Positions 50,901-63,800 are shown, counted from the stretch's first letter. The stretch: DNA of 64,000 nt from Apus apus (GCF_020740795.1 NC_067282.1:146554858-146618857), one strand, 5' to 3'. Program-made: numbers and translations. The notes: generated by a model from the letters alone, not told the origin.

Positions 50901-53900
50901 TATTGCAATTTTGATCCCTCTACACCACTCAGGAATTATTCAAACAAATGGCAGAGCAAATATTCAATTGTTTTAGGACAGTTTTAATACATTTTCATTT
51001 ATTTATTGAGAATTCACCCCTGAGAACCTGTAAAAGAATAATTTGAAAACACAACAGATTGGCATATACTGAAATAAGTAAAAATACTTAGATCATCTAG
51101 ATAACAAATTCAACTCTGAAAGTTCAGAAGTACAGGTCTGATCTATTTTGAATGTTGACTCTAAAATCAATATTTTCTTTCCCATCTTTGAAATCCTTAC
51201 CTCTTCCTGGGCTCTATGAAGACACTAGGCACACTGCCTCCAGGGTCCAAGATCTTGTCAATCTGCATCTGTGCCTTGCGATAGATTCTGTGCTGTTCTT
51301 TGGAGTCAACCACCACCACATCATCCACGACTGGAAATTCGTAGTGCCCTTTGCGCTTGGCACGAAGACGAATCTTATTGCGGTGATGCTCAATCTCAGA
51401 TTTATGCCTCAGGGCTGTTTGTATCTTAAAGAAGGAGGGGGGAAAAAAATCAAGTGCATTTTTCGTTTGTAGTTTTTGCAAATAGAACTTCTTGCTGATT
51501 TTCTGTAAACCTCTCCTCCTTACCTCCCTGCCAGCCCCTCCTTCCCCTCCCTTCCCCAAATCTCTGAAGGATTAAAATAAGTAATACAATTTGTAAAAAC
51601 ACGTTTCTATCTTGGTTGTTTTGCAGTATCCCCATTGTCTCTGCAGGTAGATGTACTATTACACACAATAAAACTGCCATCACACCAGATGCAATTAGAG
51701 AGAGATGGCAGTTTGTTAACAAAAGGAGGGAGGAACACAAAAAGCTCCTGTTTGCCTGCCAGAAGCAACACTGCTCTGAAAAAATAAAACTAAACAGTAC
51801 AGCCTATATCTACCTTTACTTGTCAAATGGAGATACATTTGATCAATAGTGTTGAAGTCTGTCACCCATTCACTTAAATAACCTTCAACACGCAAGAATA
51901 AGATCTTAAAAGGAGCTAATTGAGCTCCTAACTCAATGCCTCTGCTAAGCATAAGAGGATGTCACAAGCTATATAGAACCAAAACCACAGCAGCAATACA
52001 AGGGCTCAGGTCCCCAGATGAGCATGGCGTTATCAGCTCTTGCAGGCTGAGCTTTCATTCCTCTCTCACATCTTTTTTTCAAATTCCCCGAAGTGCATCT
52101 CATCATGCAGGAAAAGCTATCGTAACACCGCACTTTTAAGTCCTGGAAAAAAGGAAAGGCTTGGGCACCAGACCAGGTAGCACAACTATTATGCCCGAGC
52201 TGGACTAGTTCTGGAACACATCTACAGCAGGGAATTAAAAACCAAATAAGAATTGATTTGTGTGTATTCTCTTGTGACAATCCAAAAGCATAAAAGGGAC
52301 ACAAGTCAGGCTCACTCTTTACGTTTATACTCTTCTGCCCATATATTGATGTTTCTGTTTTGCAGCCCCTCTTGCCTATGCATACCAGATAAAGGTATTT
52401 ACCTCTCTTCCATAAGGTACTCAGAAACACAGTATCTTAACACTGTTGAAGGTCTGAGTCATCTTCCACTCTGAATTATGAGAATATGCCATTTAACACC
52501 CAGTACAAAACCAGGATATAGGTGCATGGTACTGTCAGGCAGTGTACAATGTGGTTTTACAGCACATTACCTTCTCTCCTAATGCCCCAGGCATGCTCAT
52601 ATTCTGCTTACAGGAACATGAGCCTCAGAGAAAGCAGGAAGTTTCTGTATGTTTACTGTCACATAAACACATCAGAAGTTGGAAGCAATGAATGTGCTGC
52701 AAATTCACAGCCCAGAATTTGGTTGTATAACCTACATCCCAAGTTGTTGAAAAGTTCAAAGAGTGGTGTAGAATGAAAACCAAGGTGGGCCAGATGTTCC
52801 AGTTCTCGCACATGTATGAACACAACTGTCATAAGCCACACCCTAGCAAAAGGATGATAACACAAGGTATCCTGACCATCAAATTTGCTCCTCTCTTAAT
52901 GTTTAAGCTTTGGTTTAGGTTATCTCTTCAAAACAAGTCAGATCAGCTCTCTGGACAGAAATGGGATCACTCCTGTCACTTGTCAAAATTCCTCAGGAAC
53001 TAATGAGGAACTCCTGATAACAAGAAACTGGATACCTTTCACTTCCCTCTTGGCTGTGCATAAAGTCCTCCACAAACATTCAAGGAACTTCAAAAATACC
53101 TCTTTATTAATTTTGTTGGTCTCTGCTACGCGATCAGAAAGCACCGAGTTCTGAACCGGAGGTGCTGCCATCGGCTGCATAGCAATCAGCTGGATCTTGC
53201 TGGGGACCCTTCTGCTGGCATCTGAGGAACGTGACATCCTATCCACGTGTTCAAAGATAGAAGCTGAGGAGTGCTGCTCATTTCCACTGCTGGTCTGAGG
53301 AGGTCCTAAATCATCAGAACAAATACAAAGTAGTGCTGCTGGGTTATCTCAGTCAAAAGTTCTACAGATGCTATGCTACAAGACTGCCATGATGTCCATC
53401 TGTGTTTCATTTGCCCTATAGGCCTTCCAGCTGATTCATATTTAGTGTACAAGTTTATCCAGTGGTTTGCAATTTATAAACATTTTTCTGTTATATTTCC
53501 AGAAGGTGAGCTGTCATTTTTTATTTCTGTATATCAAGCTCTTGGCATTTGCAAATCCCCAAAATCTCAGCCTATTTACTCCGTAAAAAAACTGTTCAAG
53601 TGCATACTGCTAATAGTTCTTCTTATCAGTACTTAAGGAGATGCAAATTCCTCAAAGAGCAATAGAAGATGTCTCACTGCAAAATGCACTTCTTAAGTGA
53701 TAGGAATGATACATGAACTAAACAAAAACCCTTTAGAAATCCACACAACATAAGTAATTTTACAGACATTTTACTGATTAAATATTTTAAGTAAATGTTT
53801 TCTTCTCTGTGACAGGAAAAACCATTCACGTAGTAATAAGCAATACATACACTCTGAATCTTTATCATTTCATCCTGAACCCTTCCTTTTGCATACATAA

Positions 53901-56900
53901 ACAAGTGTTTGGCAAAGGCAAATTTTGTTTGTCTGTCAAATTTTGGTGAGGCTCTACAGTAACATCTTATGTTACTAATCTCTTTTGCAGAAAAGATGCC
54001 CCTATACACACACCAAAAAATTTCATGAGCTGCGTCTGACCTTTAAATCCTCTCAGCATGCAGACACTGAATGTGTCTATAAATACAAACCAAGATGGAA
54101 ATACAGTAGATAAGAAAGCTGGGAACTGCACAGTGCTGTACACATACAACAGCAGCAGAAATTATTTCTAACTCAACACATGAACGAGCACCTTTAGAAG
54201 TTTTGAAAAAGTGAATAAAAATGCTTTCTCATTTCAAAGTTCTTATATTACTCTATTGTCCATGGTTAGAAAAGTCTTTCTTATAAAACTATGAGGTGAC
54301 ACTACATGAATTAAATTTTCATCTCAGACTTGACAGCTGAGGCTGAAAAACAATGGAGAAGAATTGATACCTAAATACCAGACAGACCATGTTTAAAGAA
54401 CCAGTCCATATAGGTCACATGTCAGGATCAACGCTCATCATTGTTCCCGGGGCTGAAAATACTAACCAAAATTAAATGTCGGGGAAATTAATTGCTCTGC
54501 AGAAGGCTACAATTTCATACAAAACCCAATACAGTTGGAGACAGAGGAAGGCTATTGCTTCCTGCACCCTCTTGGAATGAAAAAAACCAACAGAGACACA
54601 GCAACCAAACTGCATAAATCCTAATCCAAAATCAGGTAAAGTCAATGGGAATCTTCCACGGACCCACTGGTATTTGAACCATGCCAGAGTATGCCCAGTT
54701 TCAGATAAATTTCAATTTCTTTCTATCCCAGTAGATTATGGCCCCAGGATGCAGCTAATGACACTTCATTAGTTAACTGTACAAAACCAACAATGGAGAG
54801 CATCATAGGTAGCCTTTTATCCATCCTTCTCTACTACTAGAAGATGGAAATGGCTATCAGAGGACACAGTCTTTAATTTCCACTAGATTAAGGTACACAT
54901 TATCAAAGACAGTGCCAGCTTTCTCCTGTCCCATCTTTGTGACATCTCAGTCCTGACAAGAAAATCACCAGCTCATGAGAAAATATTTGTGCTTCTTTGC
55001 GGGCAGCCTGCAAAGTCTGGGGCTTCAAGAAAGACACCAACTCTACACTATTTGTAACTTGTTTATACAAAGCTAGTTTCAGGACCAACAGCTGCCTCAG
55101 TTTTGCTTCTTCCATGTTGATTTTACCTTAATAATTTGAAAGAACTGGGAGGATATTAGAAAAATGTGCTTAAGTTGGATGACTGTAATGTGTTACTGAG
55201 TAGTTTTTATACTTTGGTGGCTAAAAAGCAATTTTTTATTTTTAGACTCAGAAAACAAATCTTTCCATCCTTAAAATATAGTTGCAGCTACTGCAGCACC
55301 TCTATCCATATTTGTACTCAGCTGCCAGCTCTGGTTACTTACCCACTCTGTTTGCTCCTGATAACATAAAGGAAAAAGAAGAGACAACACAGTAATTATT
55401 ACAAATAATTCAGCTGGAAAAAAACACAGCAGTAAGATGATTGCATTTACTTTTGAATGAAATGCATGAACTTGGATCAAACTGCCAAGTCTCAGCTGCA
55501 CACAAAGGGAGATGAACCTGCCATTTAACAGGGAGCTCTCTGCAGACAGTGCCTCCAATTCTGGATGCTAAAAATAGTCCCTATGATTACCAAACACTGA
55601 AAAAATAGTTTATTTGATCAGCGAGGGCATGCTAGGCAAAAAGGACACATCTTACACAATATCCTTGCTGCCTTTGCCAGATAATTCAGATACAGCAATA
55701 CCTAACACTTCTACACCAACAGGGCACACTAAGCCTTACATAACAGTTGTAAGCCAGATGGAAAATGAAGAAACAAAAATGGAATTCCCAGGTAATAAGA
55801 ACTGGGAGAGCGGCAAATCAGGGAAACAGAACTGAAGTCAGATTGGTTGGAGGAACTCACAAGCCATCCTGAGATTAGCTCTGTCATAGCATATATATGT
55901 ACTTGGGCCAGAGTTTTGGTCCTCAGAGCAAGCCTAAGGCACTGAAAACATAGATAGCACCAGTACACTCTCTTCTTTTTGTAAACTGTGTACAGTACAT
56001 GCAGCATACACTGATTGATTAATAAAGTATAACTTTCTAGTCACATTAGCAGATCCTGCACTCTGTTTTCTCACGTTTGTTACAGAGGAAAGCCAGCTTC
56101 ATCACCTTTGCTCTTCCAGGAGTAGTCCACATTGTGCAAGTTTAGCAATCATACTATCTGAACTTGCTGTTTAGCCACCGAACAGCTAGCAGTTGATATA
56201 AACTATCTTACATCATCCTCAATCTCCTTTCTTCAACATAAGGAAAAACTGAAGACTGTCTGCTATTATCTGAATTTCACTGGCACTGCATTAATTCCTC
56301 AGTAGTCATCTTTACATCTCAACCAGCATTTCAGAGTACATGCAAAAACATTCAATATACCAACGAGACCGCTCACAATGTGGTCAATATTTTCTTCTTC
56401 TCAGTTTCTGCTGCTGCCAAGGCCATGTGTAATAAGAACAGATGGGAATATCACAGACTCCCTTACCAGATACTCAGTATCAGAATTTTCTCTAGGAAGA
56501 CTACTGGGATTTAAGGCAAGATCTGGTAACTAAAACCTCAAGCAAGGAGCATGCCACCTAAATGCAAATGGTTCTGAGAAAAAACCCACTTAGTGTTTGT
56601 GTAGGTACAGTTAACCACATACTTTGAAACAGGGAAAAAAACTTAAAAGAACGTTTTGATTTAAAAAAATGAATGTGGGTTTGCAGTGTTTTATCAAGTG
56701 TTCAATGAGCAAAGAAATATATCTTATGGTACCTCCAAGACAAATGGTGACACTAACTGCAAGATAATTCTTAACAAAAGAATTTCACTGTTTTTAACTT
56801 ACTGGCACTGGATTTTCATCTTTCTAAAATACAATAATGAAGACATTTTGATGTTTGAATTAGAACTTCTTAGTAAAAGTTATACTGCTCTGGTCTCTTA

Positions 56901-59900
56901 ATCTCACTTTTTCAAAGTTACAGTCACAACCAAGCTGTATCAAGTCCTGCTGTGACCTCTACTGCACATGAAACTTTGTGCAAGATTGCTGCCATAAGCC
57001 ACAGTTAAATCTAAATGGAAAGAGGTTTGCCAGGGGTGTGTGGGAGAGAGAAGGAGGGAAGGTTCCTTCCTGCTAAGCCATTAGCTTCAAAAGCTTCCTG
57101 GAATTAATGGAATGCACAGATCTGCAGTTTCAACAGAAGAAACTAAAGAAAAACAGGAGAGTGACACAAAGCAGAAAAATTAACATCCAAAGATGAGCTT
57201 AGAAAAGTTACAGCTCTAGAGTAACTCTTCAACCTGAGTAAAGCACTGCTGGTGCACATAAGAAAAGCAAAGTAACAAACCCTTCTTCACTGCTCTGCGC
57301 GGTTTGCCCTCGTTTGCAGCCGTTGATGGTCTTGCGGTTTCTTCTCCTGTCTCTCTCCCGCTGGACTGTTCACTTGCTGTGGAGTCAGCATCTGATGGTG
57401 AAATTCTGTCACAAACATTAAGACCCAAAATAAACCAACATGTAACATAAGTTTGCAGAGAGGCACAGTTCTCACATGCAAAGAATCCTGTGCTAAAGTA
57501 TCTTGTGAAGACCGTTAGTATTTTCCTCTGTTTGTTTGTAAATACATCATAAATTATTGTTGCTACACATCCTTGCCATGGCGTTACTGTTATTGCGTGT
57601 GAAAACTGACTGCTACAGGATTCACATGTGACAAGATTATTAACTCATCTCTTCTTTAAAATATACTTCAAGAAAAAACTACTGCCTTCATAAATAGCAG
57701 ATTACTTTTCAGATAGAAAAGAATTATATTAGAAATAAGAAACCCGTACAGGAAATTAGTCTGCTATTCAGACTTCACAACTTGGTGTCTCTTGCTAACA
57801 CTACAAGTACATGTGATTATTTTCCTGACTAGTTAAACGTGAGGTCATTCAAAAATGCTACTTTTATGCATGTAACCCATACAGTCATGAGATTCTTAAA
57901 AACGTTACCTACAAATTACAACCTCAGTGTTCATAACTTTTGCAGGCTATTACAGAAAAATATAAAGAAATACTGTGATCTTCCCCAAGAGAATACTTCA
58001 GCTGTGAAATTATTCAGATAGTATAAAAACAGCAAAAATATAGGGCACACACCACCACCCTGCTGACACTAAAGCCTCTCTTTTCCTATGGGATCAGCCT
58101 TTGTGATAGTGTCTCCAGCGACCATTTTGTCTTCCGATCATTCATATTTTGCTCCTGTAGGGAACACATCACTGGGAGTGTGCACGTGTCTGTGCATTAA
58201 CCTTGTTAACTACAAGATTTGCTTGAGCTAGATGGGTAACCTAAACTAGTTATTGAGGGTCTTGGCTAAATATCAATGTGCCTAGAGCACTCGGAGACTA
58301 AGGTAACTATACCCAGCCAGACAAGTTCATTGAAAGTTAAACCTATTCCTTACAGCAGACAATGCTCTGAATTCAATTCCCCTTTTTCTCCTCCCTGAAC
58401 AATGCACTGATAAATGAACTCTTTTATTCTTCTCTGTAGGACTGTAATACTAATAAGTCACATCCCCCAGAAAAACTAATTAGCAGGGAGAGGGTGGGCA
58501 GAGCTATCATTCCATCAACTTTGTCTTGGTATAGCAGATTATAAGGCTGGAGTTGTTTCCAGATCTGTAACTGACCTTGTTGTGTTTTGTTTTCCTTCAT
58601 ACTCTTTCCCCAGACTATCTAACTTATCATTAAGTAATTTATATGAACATAAATAGTTCTTAGTCAACAGTCATTCTTTGTAAGTGCTGAGGAATAAGCA
58701 GTTGTGTCATTTCAAGCCAAAACAACAGGTCCAACTCTCAGCTGGAGCCCAGACATGCTGTGCTTTCTGAACTTTGTTGATTTTGTATTTTGCTGTTTTT
58801 CACAGATACAGATCATGTACTCACATCACCACTACACTTCCTGGCACGCAACATACAGTCCTGGAATTGCATTGTGATGAAATGAGTTCCGTATTTCCTC
58901 ACAAAACAGAAAACAGCTAAAACCAACATAGCACACCATGTTATCATTTCACATTTCAGCTTCTGCCTCAGGGAACAAATGATTTAAATTGCAAGCTGAC
59001 ATAGGCATGTCAGCATGTTAGGGAGATGATGGTAACATCTCCATAGTTAAGCCTAAAGGGAGATTTTTCTCTTAAGGGAAGATGAAGGAGAGAAGGGGAA
59101 CCTGTTTTGAAAACATTTTTAAGTGTTTGAATTGAGATGCTATTAAAAAAAGAAAAATATTTGTTCAAGATTTAATCAATGATTCATTATTGTCTTCAGG
59201 AGAAGCAATAAAACCATGGCTTCTGAAAAATTCTCCTGCTTCATTTTCTGAGTTATTCTAGATGAAATACATTAACAGCCTCAAGTTTATATTTCTTTAC
59301 GTATGTGAACATGCAGATAGATATAATCCCCTCCCTCTGAATGTTAACTCTGTCTTAGGCCACTTTTGAACTTTGTAAGAAACAGAGAACCACTTGTCCC
59401 TCTGATTTATATTAGTTTGTTTTAATTTATTTAAGCTACTCCAAAATGAGTTAGCTAATTCTTCTTCCCTCATTTTCCAGTTTTGCCCACCTTCCACTGT
59501 ACCACTGCTGGTCTGCTACTTGCAAGGCTTCTAGGGAGTTAGGAAGACAGGCTCAGCATTTGGGAAGGTGAAGACTGAGTTGCATAAAGCCCATGAGGGG
59601 AAGATGAAGCAATGATCTTAGGATAACTGAGGCTTTAGTGGAAGCACAGAAGGTTGAGCAGAGCAGCAAGCTGTGTCACAGAGACCTGCAGCTCAGGAAG
59701 AACCACCTCTAGTTTTTTTCTAAGCTCATTCAACTCTACCCTTGGTTGTGGTTTCTTTTTTTATAACTCCCACCATGCAATAACATATAGGTAAAAGCAC
59801 AAGGGATGCAGAGCTGGAGAAAAAGGAGTGCAATGAGAGGGAGAAAGAGAAGAATTACTGGAAAGTGGAGCACAGAGGAGCTCCACAGCAAGGAGCTGTT

Positions 59901-60885
59901 TGTGACTCTTCATGGCACTCCTCTCCTCGGGGCTCCATTTTTTTCCCATCTATTACCTACCCAATTATCCTTCTATTTTATTTAATTTTTTTCTTTAATG
60001 CACAGATCCTTCTTCACTGTGTAACTCTGTTACAGCACCTACCCTACAAACACAACCTATTCCAACAGGACACATTCCCATAATTTGATTATTAGAAAAG
60101 ATTAGGAAATTACTGAAGATTCACAGACAGTTCTCCACTTGCACAGCTCCCTTTCCTAACCAAAGTTGGTTTGCTATGAGGGCAACCATATAACCACAAA
60201 CAAAACACTCAGGCATCTTCCCTGAATTTTGGAAATAATGCTTATTTCTGCAAATTCCAACTTACAGTATATATATTCATCACTATGAATGATACTGAAA
60301 AACACTGCTATTTGTCAATGGTTTTCATTTGTTTTCAACCACCTGCTACCTTAAGTAGCTAGAGATCACTACAAAGAGAATGCACCAGAAAACATATACC
60401 TGGTGTTTTCACTAAACAAGAAACAACTTGACCCCAGCCAACCTAGTAGTAGCGTCTTAAAAACTCCTCTTAATGTTGTCTTTAAGAGAAAAATGGACAC
60501 TAAATTCTCACAACCTGGTAGTAAGGAGTAGTGAGGTGTTAACTCTGATGGTCCACTTAGACAACACAAGTCCCAGAGATCTGGAACAGTCCTTTCCACT
60601 GAAATTGCCCTGAAAATACAGTAATCACCAGCCATTAATAAACTGCTATTTACTACAATTTGGTTTTCCTCTGTGAACTGACCTCCCTCTGTGTCGAACA
60701 GCCTTTGAAGGCTTTGAAGAAGTCTTGGATTTGGGGCTGGGTACATCTCCATTTTCAGATGGTGTTGTATCTTTAGTAGGTCCTGGTAAAGGAGCTGGCT
60801 CATGGATAATAAGCACATCATCTTTATTGTGCTGACCCAGATGCTGCTTAGCAAAATCAAAGCCTTTCACACTGGGGCCTTGTAG
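35700..60885 (-). CDS. KIAA1549: KIAA1549, C-terminal part of a large membrane protein (last ten exons, partial)
   Basis: Ten minus-strand exons of 203, 125, 206, 224, 145, 330, 53, 146, 155 and 255 nt (right to left) join without a frame break into 613 codons and a stop. That is roughly the last third of a protein of about 1950 residues in human. The text matches the KIAA1549 family (DUF3827): [40 protein letters not shown] and the terminal [16 protein letters not shown]. The encoded part is polar, rich in Ser, Pro and basic clusters ([11 protein letters not shown]), with no membrane helix, so it is inferred to be the cytoplasmic tail. Membrane segments and the N-terminus lie right of the window. 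Paralogue KIAA1549L is less likely because TMEM213 and ATP6V0A4 are adjacent, as at human 7q34. Function is poorly known; in human tumours this gene fuses to BRAF. Confidence 0.95.
37532..37572. repeat. Short direct duplication, 18-base unit at 23-base spacing
   Basis: CCTGAAACTAATCCTTAT occurs at 37532-37549 and again at 37555-37572. A small local duplication in an intron. Confidence 0.9.
38040..38340. repeat. AT-rich and TA/CA simple-sequence tract
   Basis: Dense TATAT and ATATA runs near 38066-38150 and a mixed (TA)/(CA)/(CATA) run near 38300-38335. No gene content. Confidence 0.7.
39387..39405. repeat. Homopolymer run of 19 T
   Basis: Uninterrupted T run. There is no SINE or processed gene visible on its flank, so it is best treated as simple sequence. 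Confidence 0.9.
41083..41237 (-). CDS. KIAA1549: KIAA1549 exon I (window residues 478-529)
   Basis: 155 nt. Two leading bases complete Gly478, then [40 protein letters not shown] and [11 protein letters not shown]. The acceptor chosen is TGCTTTTAAG at 41238. A stronger-looking CACTCAG 26 bases further in would shift the frame and lose the conserved text. Donor GTGAGT, phase 0. Confidence 0.9.
41238..43082. other. KIAA1549 intron between exons H and I
   Basis: About 1.8 kb, no exon seen. Contains a two-copy 16-base tandem repeat at 42114-42145. Confidence 0.75.
42114..42152. repeat. Two-and-a-half-copy 16-base tandem repeat
   Basis: AATATTTGAGAAGTTT at 42114-42129 and 42130-42145, followed by a partial third copy with one change (GATATTTG). 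Confidence 0.9.
43083..43228 (-). CDS. KIAA1549: KIAA1549 exon H (window residues 429-477)
   Basis: 146 nt. One leading base completes Arg429, then [40 protein letters not shown] and PRPVGSTA. Acceptor TTTTCCACAG, donor GTACCC, leaves one base of Gly478. Confidence 0.93.
43229..47008. other. KIAA1549 intron between exons G and H
   Basis: About 3.8 kb. Low open-frame content and no recognised repeat. A frame at 46350-46622 on the plus strand shows no family resemblance. Confidence 0.75.
47009..47061 (-). CDS. KIAA1549: KIAA1549 exon G, 53-nt microexon-like exon (window residues 412-428)
   Basis: Encodes [17 protein letters not shown] plus two bases of Arg429. Acceptor TTCTTCTGACAG and donor GTAGCT. 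The exon is too short to appear as a long open frame; it was found by phase and family wording. Phase 0 in and two bases out exactly bridge its neighbours. Confidence 0.9.
47062..47988. other. KIAA1549 intron between exons F and G
   Basis: About 0.9 kb with nothing recognised. Confidence 0.8.
47989..48318 (-). CDS. KIAA1549: KIAA1549 exon F (window residues 302-411; inferred human-equivalent exon 16)
   Basis: 330 nt, phase 0 at both ends. Begins [20 protein letters not shown], then [20 protein letters not shown] and [13 protein letters not shown], then a diverged Thr/Pro/Ala-rich part and a closing [16 protein letters not shown]. The [20 protein letters not shown] block is the best family signature in the window. 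Acceptor TTCCTTCAG, donor GTGAGT. Confidence 0.96.
48319..49949. other. KIAA1549 intron between exons E and F
   Basis: About 1.6 kb with nothing recognised. In human, the equivalent intron region is close to sites of KIAA1549-BRAF junctions if the exon numbering proposed here is right. Confidence 0.7.
49950..50094 (-). CDS. KIAA1549: KIAA1549 exon E (window residues 253-301)
   Basis: 145 nt. One leading base completes Ser253, then [40 protein letters not shown] and [19 protein letters not shown] is a strongly basic, nuclear-localisation-like patch. Acceptor CCTGTTAAG, donor GTATGT, ends in phase 0. Confidence 0.94.
50095..51200. other. KIAA1549 intron between exons D and E
   Basis: About 1.1 kb with a C- and T-rich part near 50190-50440. 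No exon or repeat recognised. Confidence 0.75.
51201..51424 (-). CDS. KIAA1549: KIAA1549 exon D (window residues 179-252)
   Basis: 224 nt. Encodes [60 protein letters not shown], then [14 protein letters not shown]. Highly charged helical text with a basic cluster, among the most conserved parts of the family. Two bases of Ser253 remain at donor GTAAGG. Confidence 0.95.
51425..53099. other. KIAA1549 intron between exons C and D
   Basis: About 1.7 kb. A long C/T-rich stretch near 51505-51560 lies 5' of exon D on the gene strand as a purine-rich run. Nothing coding recognised. Confidence 0.75.
53100..53305 (-). CDS. KIAA1549: KIAA1549 exon C (window residues 110-178)
   Basis: 206 nt. Two leading bases complete Gly110, then [53 protein letters not shown] and [15 protein letters not shown]. 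Acceptor GATTTAG, donor GTATTT, ends in phase 0. Confidence 0.93.
53306..57280. other. KIAA1549 intron between exons B and C
   Basis: About 4 kb with no exon or named repeat recognised. Confidence 0.75.
57281..57405 (-). CDS. KIAA1549: KIAA1549 exon B (window residues 68-109)
   Basis: 125 nt. One leading base completes Arg68, then [20 protein letters not shown] and [20 protein letters not shown]. The donor is GTTTGT, a weak match to consensus. It is chosen because it leaves one base, as the next exon requires. Acidic and Ser-rich, ending in a basic cluster. Confidence 0.88.
57406..60682. other. KIAA1549 intron between exons A and B
   Basis: About 3.3 kb with no exon or named repeat recognised. 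Confidence 0.75.
60683..60885 (-). CDS. KIAA1549: KIAA1549 exon A (window residues 1-67; inferred human-equivalent exon 11)
   Basis: 203 nt, starts in phase 0 after acceptor CTTTCACAG. Encodes [20 protein letters not shown], then [16 protein letters not shown] and a Ser/Thr/Lys-rich stretch ending KAVRHRG. Two bases of Arg68 remain at donor GTCAGT. Confidence 0.92.
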
Positions 60886-63800
60886 CTGTGAAAGAACAAA
60901 GACAAAAAACAGGAACCATGAGTGACAAAGAGTACAAAGGCTTTGGTTAAGATCTGCAAACAATAGCCACTAGGAGGATGGTCAGGATACAGTAGTCTCA
61001 GGAATGAACATGAGAGCTGGAGGGCAAAGAAAAATACACCCCCCATCATTCTGTCACCTTACTTAGGTATATGATACGCAGTGACTCTAAGTCAGCAAAT
61101 CTAGTTTAAAAAACAGCCTTTTGTTGCTGCTACATCTTCTTCCAGTTATTTCTTCAGATTTAATAATGGTGAGAGGAGCTTTTTGTGTCTTTGTGAGTGC
61201 AAGATCGTAGATACCCTTGTACTGCCTGAAATGGTTACCATTGCCAGGTCATCTTCCCATTTCTTTCAGTCAAAATGAGTGAAGTGAGATTAAGTAATAT
61301 TAACAATGTCACTGCTGGTGCTCCTAATTTTGACCTCTTCAAATCTTCAGGAGTGTGGGAGTGCTTGTACAAACACTTAGTTCATCTGACGAAAGTTAAA
61401 CATTCTGCAGAACTGAGTTATATGACAGCCTGGCAATGGCTTTTCAGCCAGCATGGATGTCTCCAGAAAAGAACTGAAAATCTAGCTCTTAGGAATTTCA
61501 TACTGAATAGACAGACAAATATATAAAAGGCTTTGGAGTTTAGAGAAATTAGATACTTATCCTAGAGATCTTATTAAGGGCTTATGGATTCAATGGGTGT
61601 CTTGCTTGAGAAAGACACAGAAATAGGCCTTTCATTTTCATAACTGTATTTATAAAAAACCTAATATCACCTCATCAATGACTTGATTCAGAATTAATTT
61701 AATCAAGCTTCCAAGTTTCAAGCTCTCCTGCTGATTTTTTTTGGCTTTGGAGTAATTAGAAATTCTGAAGAACTAATTAAGAGAAAGTTTTTCTTCAAGT
61801 CCTGCTCAATTTTATGTAGCTTGGAAGTTGAAAGCAGAAAAAAATGTTGACAACTCCAGTTTTCAAAGTGCAGGCACACATACCCACTGCACAGCACACA
61901 TAGAAAACCCTCTGTGTGCTCCTAGAGCTGATTTCCTGCAAAGTGAAGCATGTGTTGGAGTGTGTTTATGGGTGCATCAGGTTCCAGATGTTTAAATGAG
62001 CCCCCTTTCATAAAGCTTGGCATGCCAACATAGTTAACTACAAACAGACTCGTCTGATATCATGCCAAAAGTAATCTTGCCTAAGGAATATTCTGAAACA
62101 ATCTCTTCAAAATATTTTCTCAGTAAGCAAACATTTTCCAAATGGTTCTTAGAAAGGATGTTGTAGTAGAGTCAACTGCCTACTTTGACCAGTAGATGGC
62201 AATAAAAGCTCTCCTGTAAAATCCAACAACTATCGAAATGGTTGAGGTTCCAGAGTTCATTTCTCAAAAAATGAGAAAGCTTATTATTTGAACAGATCTG
62301 GATGTCTTCCACTAGACTCAATTTTTCTTGGCCTTTACAACAGTTCCTTCAATTTGGCATTATGGATGATTCTATTATTGAATTTATGTGAACGACTGCA
62401 ATCACTGATTCAAAAAGGCACTGTTGAGCTAGACAAGTGAAGGTGTAACTGTTTCTCCATTTTTTGAGTAACAGCCACCTAGTGAACTCTTCCTGAAATT
62501 TCCCCCCATTCAGAGTTGAAACACTGTCTTCACGATCTTGCTCACTTAAAAAAACCCATCCCAAAACTCTTTCCTTTTTTTCCCCCAAAATACTTCTGAA
62601 GAGGAACTTTTTACTTCCACTACCAGAAGTATCATGCCAGCTTGCAGCACTTTGCTGCAATTCCTCCAAGTTACCCCACTTCCACCTCTACTCTGTTTGA
62701 CACTATGTCTGTTCTCTTTGAAGATATTCCTGTGTGCAACACTTTTCCTTTGAACCTCTTCAGTGGTTTCCCTTCTTCTAACCCTTTCATACTCCACCCT
62801 CATGACTACACAGCTCGGCTGCTGATCCCTGATGATCACTTCCTCTGCTTCACTACATTCTGCTCCCTTGCCTGCAGCCCCCTTTGCTCCAAAGATGATG
62901 AGTATTCAGCATGTGCTGGACACAACTACTTCACAAAAAAAGATTTGGTGGTGCTCTACCCTTTCCTAAGCACCCCTGATTTGACCTGCAAAGTCACTAC
63001 TCCTTTCTGAACAGCGAGATGGGTGAGGTGGGCAAGGACAAATAAAAAGACAAACATACCAGTAATATAGGAATTACTAGTACAGTTCTGTTAAGTTTGC
63101 TGCGCGTCTGATGCATGTGTTTCAACATACATTACAGTTAACTCTAGGATACTGGGTTTGTAAACCCTCTGGTGAGTAAAGCAACATGTAAAAACACACA
63201 TTTTTAATCTTTTAACTTTGAGCAGTCTTATTTCTAGCTGCAATCGAACATAGTCTTTTGTCTAAGCACAGTTAAGGAAACAGACATATTTATGTGAACA
63301 TGTACGTACACCACAGCATATGTACGCACAAATGTTTATCTGCAGACAGACCACACAGAAGCTGAATTAAAAGACTGTTAGTATTGCAAAGACAAGCACT
63401 CACACTGTAAGAAATGGCACAGTTAAGATTGTTTGAACAATCACAAATGGATCCTCTCAGGCCCAGGCATTGCAACAGTCTTGAGTTAAAAAACTCTAAA
63501 TTGAGCTCTTCCACAGGAACCCTCTTGCTCTCTGCTACCCTGCTGGATCCTTGGCATAGGATGGACTGTCTGCTTTTAGGCCAAGTTGGGCAGAATACAA
63601 AGAACATTATTTGTAGAAGTAGAATACCCATTTCATTCCATGGGTTTGCCAGAGCTGGCAAACATGTAGTCAAAGAAAGAGGGGATGTAAGAATAGAGAA
63701 GATGTATTATTTATGCACATCTGCAGCTTGGGTGGCTGAGACTTTGTCAATGGATTTCATGGAGGCAGCTGGCAACAGAGGCCTGGCAAGTCTCAGGTAT

